Below are positions 35,064-44,070 of a stretch of DNA of 64,000 nucleotides, one piece after another; position 1 is the first letter of the stretch, and each line of letters opens with the position of its first letter. Source of the DNA: JAGXLC01 sp964585385 (GTDB taxonomy: Bacteria > Bacteroidota > Bacteroidia > Bacteroidales > UBA12077). Where the stretch lies: assembly GCA_964585385.1 (NCBI GenBank), contig CAZPDP010000006.1:47296-111295 (forward strand), in the 5' to 3' direction. Under the pieces are notes generated by a model. The model saw only the letters and a program-made list of their open reading frames with translations, made no database searches and was not told the origin of the DNA. The position numbers and the translations under genes were made by a program.

Positions 35064-35564
35064 ATGCGTTGGATTCCCATACTTTTATTGCTTATACTAT
35101 CCTGTAAACCGGTAAAGAAGCAGGCTGTTGAGTTTGCGCCGGCCACAAAGGACGAGTTGTTAACAGAACCTTTGTATATTCCACTGGAAAAAGAACAATT
35201 TACTTCCAGATACGAGAAATTTAAAACTAAAACGTTTATAAGAACCCCCCAATCTAATCAGTCAAGGACTGACACAATCTATAGGTATTACCGTAAGAAT
35301 ACAGCCTTCATTTTTTATAAAGTACAAAATGAAGATACTTATTTCCTGACTGCGAATGTGAAAGATGATTTGATGCCTCTGAAAGGAGGTATAAGAATTG
35401 GAATGAATAAAGAGAAGGTGGCTGATTGTATTACAGATTATGACAGATCAAACATGCAGTCAGACACAGTAAAGCTTACCAGTGAAAACAATAATCAATT
35501 GATTTTTATTTTTAAAAAAGAAGCACTCAAAGAAGTTCAGATTAACAGTTATTACCGGCAGTAG
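35064..35564 (+). CDS. Small lipoprotein of unknown function
   Basis: The 166-residue protein has a short lipoprotein signal (MRWIPILLLLILSC, cysteine at residue 14). The rest is beta-rich and polar, with KGGIRIGMNKEKV near residue 112, a pattern seen in SmpA/BamE-like lipoproteins, but the match is weak. I do not recognise the family. It abuts the convergent psd gene (stop codons adjacent). Confidence 0.6.
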   Translation: MRWIPILLLLILSCKPVKKQAVEFAPATKDELLTEPLYIPLEKEQFTSRYEKFKTKTFIRTPQSNQSRTDTIYRYYRKNTAFIFYKVQNEDTYFLTANVKDDLMPLKGGIRIGMNKEKVADCITDYDRSNMQSDTVKLTSENNNQLIFIFKKEALKEVQINSYYRQ

Positions 35565-36221
35565 TTACTTCCAGGTTGCCAAAATGCTTTCCTTTGCAGA
35601 GACTCTGTCTTTTAATTTAACTTTGATTCTTACATCAACAGGAAGGAAAACATCCACCCTGGAGCCAAATTTTATAATCCCTACCTGATCGGCCTGACTT
35701 ACTTTTTTCCCTTTTTCTGCATAGGTTACAATTCTTCTCGCTGCAGCGCCTGCTATTTGGCGAACCATAACTGCCTTATCATCATCCTTTCTAATGGCAA
35801 GACTTGCCCGTTCATTTAGCAGGGAGGATTTAGGATGCTTGGCAAGCAGAAATTTGCCGGGATGATGTTTGTAATACTCTATGGTTCCTTCAATCGGATG
35901 CCAGTTGACGTGGACATTCCAGATTGACATGAATATCGAAATCTGAAGCCTTTTGTCTTTAAAAAATTCATCTTCAGTGGTTTCTTCAATAGCAACTATC
36001 TTCCCATCTGCCGGGCACAATATGTTGTTGGGGTCAAAGGGTATATCTCTTACAGGAACCCGGAAAAAACGGATAGTAACGAAGACAAGCAACACTGAAA
36101 TCCCAAGCACTGCAAATTGAATGCTTTTTGGCAGAGTGACAAAGTAAATAATTACATTGACAACAATCAGGGCCAATAGTATATTTCTTATGATTTTATG
36201 TCCTTCTTTGTGTATAGTCAT
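35565..36221 (-). CDS. psd: Phosphatidylserine decarboxylase
   Basis: The proenzyme of about 218 residues is the short archaeal/Bacteroidota type (PssD-A). It has two N-terminal transmembrane helices (about 12-50), the substrate region RFFRVPVRDIP and LCPADGKIV, and FMSIWNVHVNWHP with its active-site histidine. The self-cleavage site is KFGS with S187, which becomes the pyruvoyl group of a 32-residue alpha chain. It makes phosphatidylethanolamine. I take the start at the ATG at 36221; the TTG start upstream is unlikely. The upstream cdsA makes the CDP-diacylglycerol precursor. Confidence 0.9.
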   Translation of the reverse strand: MTIHKEGHKIIRNILLALIVVNVIIYFVTLPKSIQFAVLGISVLLVFVTIRFFRVPVRDIPFDPNNILCPADGKIVAIEETTEDEFFKDKRLQISIFMSIWNVHVNWHPIEGTIEYYKHHPGKFLLAKHPKSSLLNERASLAIRKDDDKAVMVRQIAGAAARRIVTYAEKGKKVSQADQVGIIKFGSRVDVFLPVDVRIKVKLKDRVSAKESILATWK

Positions 36222-36371
36222 CTTATGATTAAAATTCAATACAAAGTTAATTAAAAAACGGCTAATTCAATTTATTTATTTTTAAACTCATAACACATTT
36301 AAGTTAATTCTGTTTAACCCCGACTTAGGTGAACTTCAATTTTTGAAAAAAATTTTAGTGAACCTTAGTCG

Positions 36372-36435
36372 CTGTCGGAGACAGGAATAATTCTTGAACG
36401 GCGAAGCCCTCAACGAAGTTAATTATTCGGGTTAA
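36372..36435. repeat. 64-bp interspersed repeat, copy 2
   Basis: This is identical to 33929-33992, in the same orientation. It lies in the gap between psd and cdsA and ends 4 bp before the cdsA stop codon, where it could form a 3'-end hairpin of the cdsA mRNA. Confidence 0.9.
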
Positions 36436-36439
36436 GGAA

Positions 36440-37261
36440 TTAAAAGATAAAAACAAGCAAATAAAAGTAAACAAGGGGAACGGACAAGAGAGTAGCATCG
36501 AAGCGGTCAAGTATGCCGCCATGTCCGGGAAGTATGTTGCCTGAATCCTTAACATTGGCAGCCCTTTTTATAGCTGATTCCGTCAAATCGCCCAAGTTGG
36601 CGGCAACGGATATTATTACAGACAGTACAATCCAATCGGGAGATGAAAATGTTTGAGATAACTGATAGATAATAAGAGAAGCAGCTATAGTGAACAGAAG
36701 TCCTCCCAGACCTCCTTCCCATGTTTTTTTTGGAGAGACTTTTACAGCCATTTTGTGCTTTCCCAGATATTTGCCGGTTAAATAGGCAAACGTGTCATTC
36801 GTCCAGATGAGAATTAAAACATAAAGGAGATAGTGATAATGGTAAGTTCCGGCAGAGGTTTCCGGAAATACCAGGTAGTTGGCTATTGAAAAAGGAATTG
36901 AAACATAAAGTACGCCAAGTATAGTATACAGGAAATTCCGCAGGGGTAGCTTTGATTTTTTAATAAAAAATTCAATGGGGATAAGCGCTAAAGCAATGGT
37001 TGTAATCCAATACCATTCCGCTGAAATGAATGATTTTGCGTGGAGGAAGGCGAGAGTAAAAACAAACAATCCCAAAAGAATCCCCTGGAATTTGCCTGGT
37101 TTGATTCCCATTTTTTCAAGAAGCTGATAGAATTCCCACTGCCCGACACCGATTATCAGGAATAAAAGAACAAAATAACTAAAGGGGCCGGCCCATAAAG
37201 AGCCGACCACTATTAATATAAACAAAATCCCCGTTAATGTACGTATTGTTAGGTTATTCAA
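36440..37261 (-). CDS. cdsA: Phosphatidate cytidylyltransferase
   Basis: The 273-residue multi-pass membrane enzyme makes CDP-diacylglycerol from CTP and phosphatidic acid. The CDS signature is VSPKKTWEGGLGG near residue 178, followed by NLGDLTESAIKRAANVKDSGNILPGHGGILDR with the conserved aspartates. About eight helices are visible. It is translated 12 bp after ftsH, and psd lies 218 bp further on, so the FtsH-CdsA-Psd order links quality control and phospholipid synthesis as in other Bacteroidota. Confidence 0.93.
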   Translation of the reverse strand: MNNLTIRTLTGILFILIVVGSLWAGPFSYFVLLFLIIGVGQWEFYQLLEKMGIKPGKFQGILLGLFVFTLAFLHAKSFISAEWYWITTIALALIPIEFFIKKSKLPLRNFLYTILGVLYVSIPFSIANYLVFPETSAGTYHYHYLLYVLILIWTNDTFAYLTGKYLGKHKMAVKVSPKKTWEGGLGGLLFTIAASLIIYQLSQTFSSPDWIVLSVIISVAANLGDLTESAIKRAANVKDSGNILPGHGGILDRFDATLLSVPLVYFYLLVFIF

Positions 37262-37273
37262 TGTAATTCAGAA

Positions 37274-39526
37274 TTATTTGTCCGGTGAATTTTCATTTTT
37301 ATTACCGGAGGCCTTATTTTGTTTGTTTTTAGCAGGATCTTTATTTTCTTTTTTTGATTTTTCGGTTTTTTTGTTTTCAGCAGCTTCTTTTTGGTTTTCC
37401 TGTTTTTTTTCTTTTTTCTCTTCTTCTTTCTCTGTTTTTTCCTTTTCTTCCTTTTCTTTTTCTTCTTTATCTTTTTTTGCCTGCTCTTTTTGTTTGACAC
37501 TATCGTCGTGAATCTTTTTCACCTTTTTGCTTTCTTCAATGAGTCTCTGTTTTTCTTCGTCTGTAGCAGCCCTTTCACCAAGAATGGATTCCAGGTCTTC
37601 AGCAAAGAGCAATTCTTTTTCGAGAAGCAATTTCGCCAGTTGATCCAGTTGTTCTTTTTTTTCTTTCAGGATATTGTAAGCTCTTTTGTAGGCATTATCA
37701 ACAATCTCCTGCACTTCTTTATCAATAAGTTCAGCCGTTTTTTCGCTATAAGGTTTTGTGAACATGTAGTCTCTTTGGCCTGTGGAATCGTAGTAGCTCA
37801 GGTTCCCCAGCTTATCGCTCATACCAAAATAGGCTACCATACCATAGGCTTGCTTTGTTACCTTCTCCAGGTCGTTGAGCGCTCCGGTGGAAAGTTTGTT
37901 AAACATAAGTTCTTCGGCAGCTCTTCCTGCAAGTGCAGCGCTCATCTCGTCAAGCATCTGGTCTGTTGTGGTAAGATTACGTTCTTCCGGCAGATACCAT
38001 GCAGCTCCAAGCGCCTTTCCTCGTGGTACAATAGTCACTTTAACGAGCGGGCTTGCATTCTCGAGCAACCAGCTTACCATAGCATGACCCGATTCGTGGT
38101 ATGCGATGGCTTTTTTCTCTGATTTGGTAATAAGCTTGTTTCTTTTTTCCAGACCAGCTATAATTCGGTCAATGGCATCGAGAAAGTCGTCTTTACCTAC
38201 GGCCTTTTTGTCTTTTCTTGCTGCAATGAGGGCTGCTTCGTTACAGACGTTGGCAATATCAGCCCCTGAAAAGCCGGGAGTTTGTTTGGCCAGGAAGTCA
38301 ACCTCCAGATTCTTTTCAATTTTCAGTGGTTTGAGGTGTACCTGGAATATTTCTCTGCGTTCGTTCAGATCAGGCAGGTCTACATGTATTTGACGGTCAA
38401 AACGGCCAGCTCGTAGAAGCGCTTTATCCAGCATGTCTGCCCTGTTGGTGGCAGCTACAATGATAATGCCGATGTTGTTGCTGAATCCGTCCATTTCAGC
38501 AAGCAGTTGGTTCAGTGTATTTTCCCTTTCATCGTTGGCTCCCATGCTTGGATTCTTACCCCGGGCACGTCCAATGGCATCAATTTCATCAATAAAAATG
38601 ATACAGGGGGCTTTTTCTTTGGCTTGCTTGAAGAGGTCTCTCACCCTGGATGCTCCAACACCAACAAACATTTCAACAAAGTCTGAGCCTGAGATGGAGA
38701 AGAACGGAACGCTGGCTTCTCCTGCCACGGCTTTTGCCAGCAGGGTTTTACCAGTTCCCGGAGGGCCTACAAGCAAAACGCCCTTGGGTATTTTACCTCC
38801 CAGGCCGGTATATTTTTGCGGATTTTTCAGAAATTCTACAACTTCTTTCACTTCCACCTTTGCTTCTTCGAGTCCGGCTACGTCTGAGAAGTCAACCTTT
38901 ACATTGGATTCCTTATCAAACAGTACCGCTTTGGATTTCCCGACGTTAAAAATATTACCACCGCCGCCGGCGCCACCGCCGCCACGGGTTATTCTTCTGA
39001 AAATAAATATCCAGATAGCTACAAGGATAAAAATAGGTAACAACCAGGTGAGCGCTTCTCCCAGGATATCTCGACGGGTTTCGTATTTTACTTCTATGTA
39101 TTCACCTTGCGGTGTTTTTTCCTGTGCTTCCTGAATTCTTCGTTCAAAAACTTCCAAACTACCAATTGTAAAGAAAAAGTGCGGACCTTGCTCAGGAACG
39201 GATACCTTATCGGTCCTGAAAAATTTATCATATCTTGGCTCGCCTAGTTTATCCTGCTTTATGTAAACCTCAGCCCTCTCTTTATTGATTACCACAATTT
39301 TTTGTACATCATTATTATCAAGCATTTTCTGTTTGAATTCCTGGTAGGTAATCTCTTTAGGATTTGAGCCCAGGTTCATGAAGTTTAATGCAATAAAAAA
39401 GATTGCAATCAGAGCATATACCCAGTATATGTTAAACTTAGGCGTTGGTTTTTTGCTATTGCCCTTATTTTCTGAAGTTTGTTGGTCCTGGTTATTGTTT
39501 GGGTTGGTATTTTGTTGATTGACCAT
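37274..39526 (-). CDS. ftsH: ATP-dependent zinc metalloprotease FtsH
   Basis: The 750-residue inner-membrane AAA+ protease has two transmembrane helices flanking a periplasmic domain (about residues 30-50 and 155-175). The AAA module has Walker A GPPGTGKT near residues 254-261, Walker B FIDEID and SRH arginines in LLRAGRFDRQ. The zinc site is H477-ESG-H481. The last 85 residues are an unusual, low-complexity Lys/Glu tail that most FtsH proteins lack. The start is placed at the ATG at 39526 (MVNQQNTN); an upstream frame would overlap rsfS. It is preceded by rsfS (22-bp gap) and followed by cdsA. Confidence 0.95.
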   Translation of the reverse strand: MVNQQNTNPNNNQDQQTSENKGNSKKPTPKFNIYWVYALIAIFFIALNFMNLGSNPKEITYQEFKQKMLDNNDVQKIVVINKERAEVYIKQDKLGEPRYDKFFRTDKVSVPEQGPHFFFTIGSLEVFERRIQEAQEKTPQGEYIEVKYETRRDILGEALTWLLPIFILVAIWIFIFRRITRGGGGAGGGGNIFNVGKSKAVLFDKESNVKVDFSDVAGLEEAKVEVKEVVEFLKNPQKYTGLGGKIPKGVLLVGPPGTGKTLLAKAVAGEASVPFFSISGSDFVEMFVGVGASRVRDLFKQAKEKAPCIIFIDEIDAIGRARGKNPSMGANDERENTLNQLLAEMDGFSNNIGIIIVAATNRADMLDKALLRAGRFDRQIHVDLPDLNERREIFQVHLKPLKIEKNLEVDFLAKQTPGFSGADIANVCNEAALIAARKDKKAVGKDDFLDAIDRIIAGLEKRNKLITKSEKKAIAYHESGHAMVSWLLENASPLVKVTIVPRGKALGAAWYLPEERNLTTTDQMLDEMSAALAGRAAEELMFNKLSTGALNDLEKVTKQAYGMVAYFGMSDKLGNLSYYDSTGQRDYMFTKPYSEKTAELIDKEVQEIVDNAYKRAYNILKEKKEQLDQLAKLLLEKELLFAEDLESILGERAATDEEKQRLIEESKKVKKIHDDSVKQKEQAKKDKEEKEKEEKEKTEKEEEKKEKKQENQKEAAENKKTEKSKKENKDPAKNKQNKASGNKNENSPDK

Positions 39527-39548
39527 TCTTTTTATGTCTCCTATATTT

Positions 39549-39926
39549 TTATAATTCTTCTTCTTCGTAATGTTCAATTTGGGCATCTGCCCATAGATCT
39601 TCAAGATTATAGAAATTCCTGTATTCTTCCTGAAAAATATGTACAACCACATCTGTGTAATCCAGCAGCACCCAGGTTAGGTTTTCCATGCCTTCTTTAC
39701 TGAAGGGTTTTTCTTTTAGATCTGTTTTTACTTTTTCAATGACTGATTCAACAATTGCATCTACGTGAGTGTTCGAAGTGCCATGACAAATTATGAAATA
39801 ATCACTGATTGAGTTTTCTATTTTGCTTATGTCGAGAGATACAACTTTTCTGCCTCTTTTATTTTGAATCCCTTCTATAATTTTATCCTTCAGTTCTTTT
39901 GCAGTTGGTTCTTCTTGTATTCTCAT
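39549..39926 (-). CDS. rsfS: Ribosome silencing factor RsfS/Iojap
   Basis: The 125-residue protein has the Oligomerisation/Iojap domain: VVSLDISKIENSISDYFIICHGTSNTHV near residues 28-55 and LTWVLLDYTDVVVHIFQEEYR near 84-104. RsfS binds ribosomal protein uL14 and blocks subunit joining during starvation. It is the first gene of the rsfS-ftsH-cdsA run. The birA gene is divergent, so the 192-bp gap holds both promoters. Confidence 0.92.
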   Translation of the reverse strand: MRIQEEPTAKELKDKIIEGIQNKRGRKVVSLDISKIENSISDYFIICHGTSNTHVDAIVESVIEKVKTDLKEKPFSKEGMENLTWVLLDYTDVVVHIFQEEYRNFYNLEDLWADAQIEHYEEEEL

Positions 39927-40054
39927 CCACTCTGTTTTTTTGCAAATTTAATTAAATTTTCATGATTCACATTTTAAAAATCAAGGATTTGAAAGGTTTG
40001 GTAATTACAAAAATCATTCCTTTAATGTTATAATGTAAAATTGTCGCATTTTAT

Positions 40055-40081
40055 TTTGTCTTCCTAAAATAATTACTTTTG
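40055..40081 (+). promoter_or_regulatory. Bacteroidota-type promoter for birA
   Basis: TACTTTTG at 40074-40081 is an exact TAnnTTTG -7 element, with TTTG at 40055-40058 as a -33 candidate (spacing a little short). It lies 37 bp before the birA ATG at 40119. Confidence 0.4.
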
Positions 40082-40118
40082 TTTTTTTGTTTCTAAATAG
40101 AAAGAATGTGAATATACG

Positions 40119-40868
40119 ATGGGAAGCCAGATTATAGGAAATAAGGTTGTTTCTTTATTAAGTGTCTCGAGTACCAATGAGTATGCAAGAGAGATGCTCC
40201 GGGATGGCACTCCTGATAACGGTACCGTTATTATCACTGCTGAGCAGACAAAGGGAAAGGGATATGGGAATAATGCCTGGTTTAGCCAGAGCGGAAAAAA
40301 CCTTACTTTTACTATTATTTTATATCCCGGATTTCTTTCAGCAAATCAGCAGTTTCTTATATCCAAAGTTATTTCTTTAGGAATTACTGACTACCTCTGT
40401 CAATACCTTGATGATGTTTCTATTAAATGGCCCAATGATATCTATGTGGATAATTCAAAAATAGGGGGAATACTCATAGAGAATGATCTGATAGGTTCTG
40501 AGATGAAAAATTCTGTTGTGGGAGTGGGTCTGAATATTAACCAGCAATATTTCCCTGAGGAACTACCCAATCCTGTTTCTCTGCTGCATGTTATGGAATG
40601 CACTTTTTCTCTGAAAGAGGAATTGAATAAGCTTGTCCGTTCACTTGATAGACGTTATAGAATGCTGAAAGACAAAAATATTGACAGGATACACAGGGAT
40701 TACCACAATAAGTTATACAGGCTGGGAGATTACTATCCATTCAGGAAGGGAGAAGAGGTGTTTAGGGCACGGATCATTGGTGTGACAGACTTTGGACAGC
40801 TTATCCTGGAATCAGAACATGGGAAAACTATGGAATTTGATTTCAAAGAGGTCGAGTTTGTTTTATAA
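40119..40868 (+). CDS. birA: Biotin-[acetyl-CoA-carboxylase] ligase
   Basis: The 249-residue monofunctional biotin protein ligase lacks the N-terminal HTH repressor domain of E. coli BirA. The biotinyl-AMP loop is TKGKGYGNNAWFS near residues 45-57, where the usual GRGR is GKGY. Other conserved blocks are SIKWPNDIYVDNSKIGGILIEN near 104-125 and VVGVGLNIN. It attaches biotin to carboxyl carrier proteins. Its 3' end overlaps the convergent SRPBCC gene by 6 bp. Confidence 0.9.
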   Translation: MGSQIIGNKVVSLLSVSSTNEYAREMLRDGTPDNGTVIITAEQTKGKGYGNNAWFSQSGKNLTFTIILYPGFLSANQQFLISKVISLGITDYLCQYLDDVSIKWPNDIYVDNSKIGGILIENDLIGSEMKNSVVGVGLNINQQYFPEELPNPVSLLHVMECTFSLKEELNKLVRSLDRRYRMLKDKNIDRIHRDYHNKLYRLGDYYPFRKGEEVFRARIIGVTDFGQLILESEHGKTMEFDFKEVEFVL

Positions 40869-41282
40869 ATCGGACCGGTTATTGAAAAATTCTGTCAATT
40901 TGTCAACAATTGCATCAGCGCCCTGCTGGAGGTATTTTGAAACGGCTGCTTTTATAAATGGGCTCATTTTGGCTTTTAGGGTGATTCGTATTCGGGTATC
41001 TTCTTTTTCTACTTCATTGAGTTGAAGCCAAATGTTGAATTCAAAAGGGGATTCTTCTGAACCTGCTAGTTTTATGAGTTTGTAAGGCTCTTTTTCCACG
41101 ATTTTCATGCCTGCATTTCCTACCCCCTGAATACGAAAATGACACTCATCTTCCGTTGACTCCCAATCATCAATTTTATCTTGTGGTATGATGTCGTCCA
41201 GGTTTCTGAAGTCAGAAAGATACGTATAGATTTCTTCTGCCTCTCTGTTTATTTTGCCTACTTTACTAACTACTTCTGTCAT
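40863..41282 (-). CDS. SRPBCC-fold (polyketide cyclase/START-like) protein
   Basis: The 139-residue soluble protein has the START-like pattern NREAEEIYTYLSDFRNLDD near residues 9-27, then FRIQGVGNAGMKIV, and ends in a long C-terminal helix (SPFIKAAVSKYLQQGADAIV). The fold binds a hydrophobic ligand; no substrate can be inferred. It is 6 bp downstream of pyrE and is probably co-transcribed with it. Confidence 0.8.
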   Translation of the reverse strand: MTEVVSKVGKINREAEEIYTYLSDFRNLDDIIPQDKIDDWESTEDECHFRIQGVGNAGMKIVEKEPYKLIKLAGSEESPFEFNIWLQLNEVEKEDTRIRITLKAKMSPFIKAAVSKYLQQGADAIVDKLTEFFNNRSDL

Positions 41283-41288
41283 GATCGT

Positions 41289-41921
41289 TTATTTTTTCCA
41301 GTTTGCGGGATCTTTGCGCCAATTTTCAAGTTCCTCAAGGTGTATGGCATTCAGGTAATTTTCTTCAATAGCAATTTTGATAAGGTATTGATAATTGGTG
41401 AGTGTTTTTAATTCGCAGTTGTGTTCTTCAAAATTTTGTTGGGCAATATCAAAACCATAAGTAAATATGGCTCCCATTCCCAGAATTCTGGCACCGTTTT
41501 CACGGAGTGTTTTCACAGCATGGAGGCTGCTTTTACCGGTCGATACCAGGTCTTCTATAACGACTACTGATTGGCCTTTTTCCAGTTCTCCTTCCACCTG
41601 GTTTTGCAAACCATGTTTTTTGGGTGTGGGTCTTACATATACAAAGGGTAGGTCAAGACTTTCGGCGATTATTGCTCCCATCGCTATGGCACCTGTTGCC
41701 ACTCCTGCAATAACATCAGGATTTCCGTAATATTCTTTGATTAGCTGGATAAAAGCGTTTTTGACTAAATTTCTTGTTTCTGTATAGGATAATATTTTCC
41801 TGTTGTCACAATAGATCGGGGAATTCCATCCTGAAGACCACAAAAAAGGATTTGCAGGATTAAATTTTATTGCATTAATTTGCAATAGCTTCTTGACTAT
41901 TTTGTGTTCTAAAGTCTCCAT
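41289..41921 (-). CDS. pyrE: Orotate phosphoribosyltransferase
   Basis: The enzyme of about 210 residues makes orotidine-5'-phosphate from orotate and PRPP in pyrimidine synthesis. It has the FLWSSGWNSPIYCDNRKILSY region, the flexible-loop lysines PTPKKHG and the PRPP-binding motif VVVIEDLVSTGKSS near residues 118-131. I place the start at the ATG at 41921 (METLEHKIVKK). That ATG nearly coincides with the divergent Nudix gene's start region, so the two genes share a very short promoter segment. Confidence 0.93.
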   Translation of the reverse strand: METLEHKIVKKLLQINAIKFNPANPFLWSSGWNSPIYCDNRKILSYTETRNLVKNAFIQLIKEYYGNPDVIAGVATGAIAMGAIIAESLDLPFVYVRPTPKKHGLQNQVEGELEKGQSVVVIEDLVSTGKSSLHAVKTLRENGARILGMGAIFTYGFDIAQQNFEEHNCELKTLTNYQYLIKIAIEENYLNAIHLEELENWRKDPANWKK

Positions 41922-41928
41922 GCTGCAA

Positions 41929-42546
41929 ATGTATAAAGTTTTTTTTGACAACCGAACGATTTATTTAGTTGATAGGTTCGATAAATACTACAAGAATAAT
42001 AACGGCCTATTTGTAAAGTATTTAAATGAAATTCAGCTGGCCTATGTCCTGGAGCTATTCAAAAGCGTTAAAGAAATAGATAATGTATTTATTGTGCATC
42101 ATGATGTAGAAAAGGTTTTTGAAGAATTTAAATCATTTTTTCGCCAGGTGGATGCAGCCGGGGGCCTGGTTAGAAATGAGGAGGGCAAAATACTGGTAAT
42201 TAAAAGAAGAGGCCGCTGGGATTTACCCAAAGGTAAGCTGGAGGAGGGAGAGAATCCCCGCAATGGAGCATTACGCGAAGTAGAGGAAGAATGCTCGGTG
42301 AGCCCATTGGAGATAAAAGACTTGCTTCATATTACCTACCATGCATATTTACTCGAAGGGGTATTGGTACTGAAAAAAACCTACTGGTTTGAAATGATAC
42401 ATAAGGGTGATGGAAACTCAAAGCCACAGAAGGAAGAAGATATAACAGAAACAAAATGGATTACCAAAGATAACCTCAATGAAATTACCCAGAACACTTT
42501 TAAGTCGATTATAGACGTGCTCAGCGAGGGTGATATTTTTACCTGA
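41929..42546 (+). CDS. Nudix hydrolase
   Basis: The protein of about 205 residues has an N-terminal domain (MYKVFFDNRTIYLVDRF, up to about residue 75) and a C-terminal Nudix fold. The Nudix box is GKLEEGENPRNGALREVEEECSV, given here in its parts as GKLEEGE and REVEEEC, near residues 103-125. Family members hydrolyse nucleoside diphosphates linked to another moiety; the substrate is unknown. Starts at 41920 and 41929 are both possible. It is divergent from pyrE with overlapping start regions. Confidence 0.88.
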   Translation: MYKVFFDNRTIYLVDRFDKYYKNNNGLFVKYLNEIQLAYVLELFKSVKEIDNVFIVHHDVEKVFEEFKSFFRQVDAAGGLVRNEEGKILVIKRRGRWDLPKGKLEEGENPRNGALREVEEECSVSPLEIKDLLHITYHAYLLEGVLVLKKTYWFEMIHKGDGNSKPQKEEDITETKWITKDNLNEITQNTFKSIIDVLSEGDIFT

Positions 42547-42654
42547 GTTGAGCGGTTTCCCGATTTTATCGGGATATTGAAAAAGCGCTTTACTTTTCGG
42601 GCAGCTGCCGGACGACTTAGAAATTGCCGGGTTTTCACCGAATTTGGGTTTTCA
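42547..42654. terminator. Hairpin between the Nudix gene and the thioredoxin-fold gene
   Basis: TCCCGAT-TTT-ATCGGGA forms a 7-bp stem at about 42557-42573, with a second weaker hairpin (GCAGCTGC) around 42601. It lies between convergent genes and is a likely bidirectional terminator or REP-like hairpin. Confidence 0.45.
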
Positions 42655-44070
42655 TTAGAGATCGCCCCTTTTTTTCATAATTTTAAATATTTTCCATTCA
42701 ATCTTTTCGGAAGGATCTGGCGCAGGTGATAAAGATAATTTTCCATCAGGTGTTATAAAAAAATATGCCGGCATTACCTGTATATCATATTTCTCTAATA
42801 TTTCTTTCTGATTTCCATAATGAAGTACAGTCCATGGGTACTTTTTTGATTCATAAAATCTTTTCATAGACTGAAATTCTTCTTCTGTACTAATAATAAC
42901 TATCCTGAAATGGTTTTTGTGTTTTTCATAAAGGTTTTTGAGTATTTTAAAATGCTTCAGGCAAGTATAATTCATGGAATTGCAAAAACCAAGATAGATG
43001 TAACTACCTCTCAGGCTGTCCATGCAAACGAGGTTATTGTCTCTGTCGTAAAGGCAAAAATCCGGGGGTTTAAAACCTTCCCGGAGCCTGGTTATTTTTT
43101 GGTATATGTTTTCAGACACTCTTTTGTGATAGGGTGAATTGGAAAATTCCGGGAAGCTTTCGAGAACCTTAACAATATTTTTTTTGTTGAAATTTTTATC
43201 GTAATAAGCATCATACAGGCCTTTTAGCATCACAAACTCTCTCAGTAACGGCTCCTTTTTTAACAATTCTGCTTTTTTCAAAGCACTGTCGAGTTTGCTT
43301 ATACTTTGATGTACGTTGATGGATTTAGAAACAGAGTTGTCGTATTTTGTAAAGTATTCTTTAAAATAATTTTCAAATACCATATTGAACAGCTCCATGT
43401 AGGCGGGGTTGTGATAATGAAGGCAGCTGTCATTGAAGATTTGCTTTTTTAACTCGTGTAAATTAGAGTTTACTGTAATTTTTAGTTTGGTGATTGTGTA
43501 GGTTTTGTAATGATTGAAAAAAGGGTTCTCAAATTGAATGCATGTATCAAGATATCGGGTTATAGAATCCAGGTCTTTGCCAGATGAATAAAACGTATTT
43601 ATATTGTTATTGATAGTGTTGTTATATTCTTTTAAGAACCTGTATATGTGTAAGTTTAGTTTATTTTCATTTGTGTTTTTAATTCCGATATGATAAGGTT
43701 CGCCATTGAAATAGGGGTTGAGTTTTTGTGCTTTGGTCTTTTCTTTTTTGGGAGGCAGAACAAGATTATAACTGTTCCCGGGCTCAACAAAAAGGAAACC
43801 TTTGTAGAAGCCTAAATCGGCAAAGATCTTTTGCGACTGGTCAATGTTGAAACTGCACTGAAAACTACCATCCTCATTTACTTTTGCAGATGCCAGGTCT
43901 GCAGTTTTTTTAGTAATCCAGTCGCTGTAAGTATAAAAAACAAGTGTTTGATTTTTATAGCTGGGTGCTTTACCCTTCAGATTCACTTCTTCTCCGTTGG
44001 CATGCTGGGTAAATAGAATCAGGCAAAAAAACAAAAGGAAAAAGGGGTGTATTTTATTTTGTTCTGTCAT
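42655..44070 (-). CDS. Exported thioredoxin-fold protein (TlpA/AhpC-TSA type) with large N-terminal domain
   Basis: The protein of about 471 residues has a signal peptide (MTEQNKIHPFFLLFFCLILF, ending HANG). An N-terminal beta-rich domain of the DUF4369/DUF5106 type (LVFYTYSDWITKKTADLASA) is followed by a helical region, and a C-terminal thioredoxin-like domain begins near residue 335 (KPPDFCLYDRDNNLVCMDSL). The usual CxxC is not clear: a SMNYTCLKHFKIL stretch at the active-site position has a single cysteine. The C-terminal MPAYFFITPDGKL is the conserved cis-Pro segment. I place the start at the ATG at 44070; an upstream frame overlaps coaD. It overlaps the coaD 3' end by 17 bp. Confidence 0.75.
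   Translation of the reverse strand: MTEQNKIHPFFLLFFCLILFTQHANGEEVNLKGKAPSYKNQTLVFYTYSDWITKKTADLASAKVNEDGSFQCSFNIDQSQKIFADLGFYKGFLFVEPGNSYNLVLPPKKEKTKAQKLNPYFNGEPYHIGIKNTNENKLNLHIYRFLKEYNNTINNNINTFYSSGKDLDSITRYLDTCIQFENPFFNHYKTYTITKLKITVNSNLHELKKQIFNDSCLHYHNPAYMELFNMVFENYFKEYFTKYDNSVSKSINVHQSISKLDSALKKAELLKKEPLLREFVMLKGLYDAYYDKNFNKKNIVKVLESFPEFSNSPYHKRVSENIYQKITRLREGFKPPDFCLYDRDNNLVCMDSLRGSYIYLGFCNSMNYTCLKHFKILKNLYEKHKNHFRIVIISTEEEFQSMKRFYESKKYPWTVLHYGNQKEILEKYDIQVMPAYFFITPDGKLSLSPAPDPSEKIEWKIFKIMKKRGDL

Noticed and set aside
37391..38122. Phe-rich open frame on the plus strand opposite ftsH
   Set aside because: It is the complement of the Lys/Glu tail and AAA domain coding sequence of ftsH, so it is a shadow frame.
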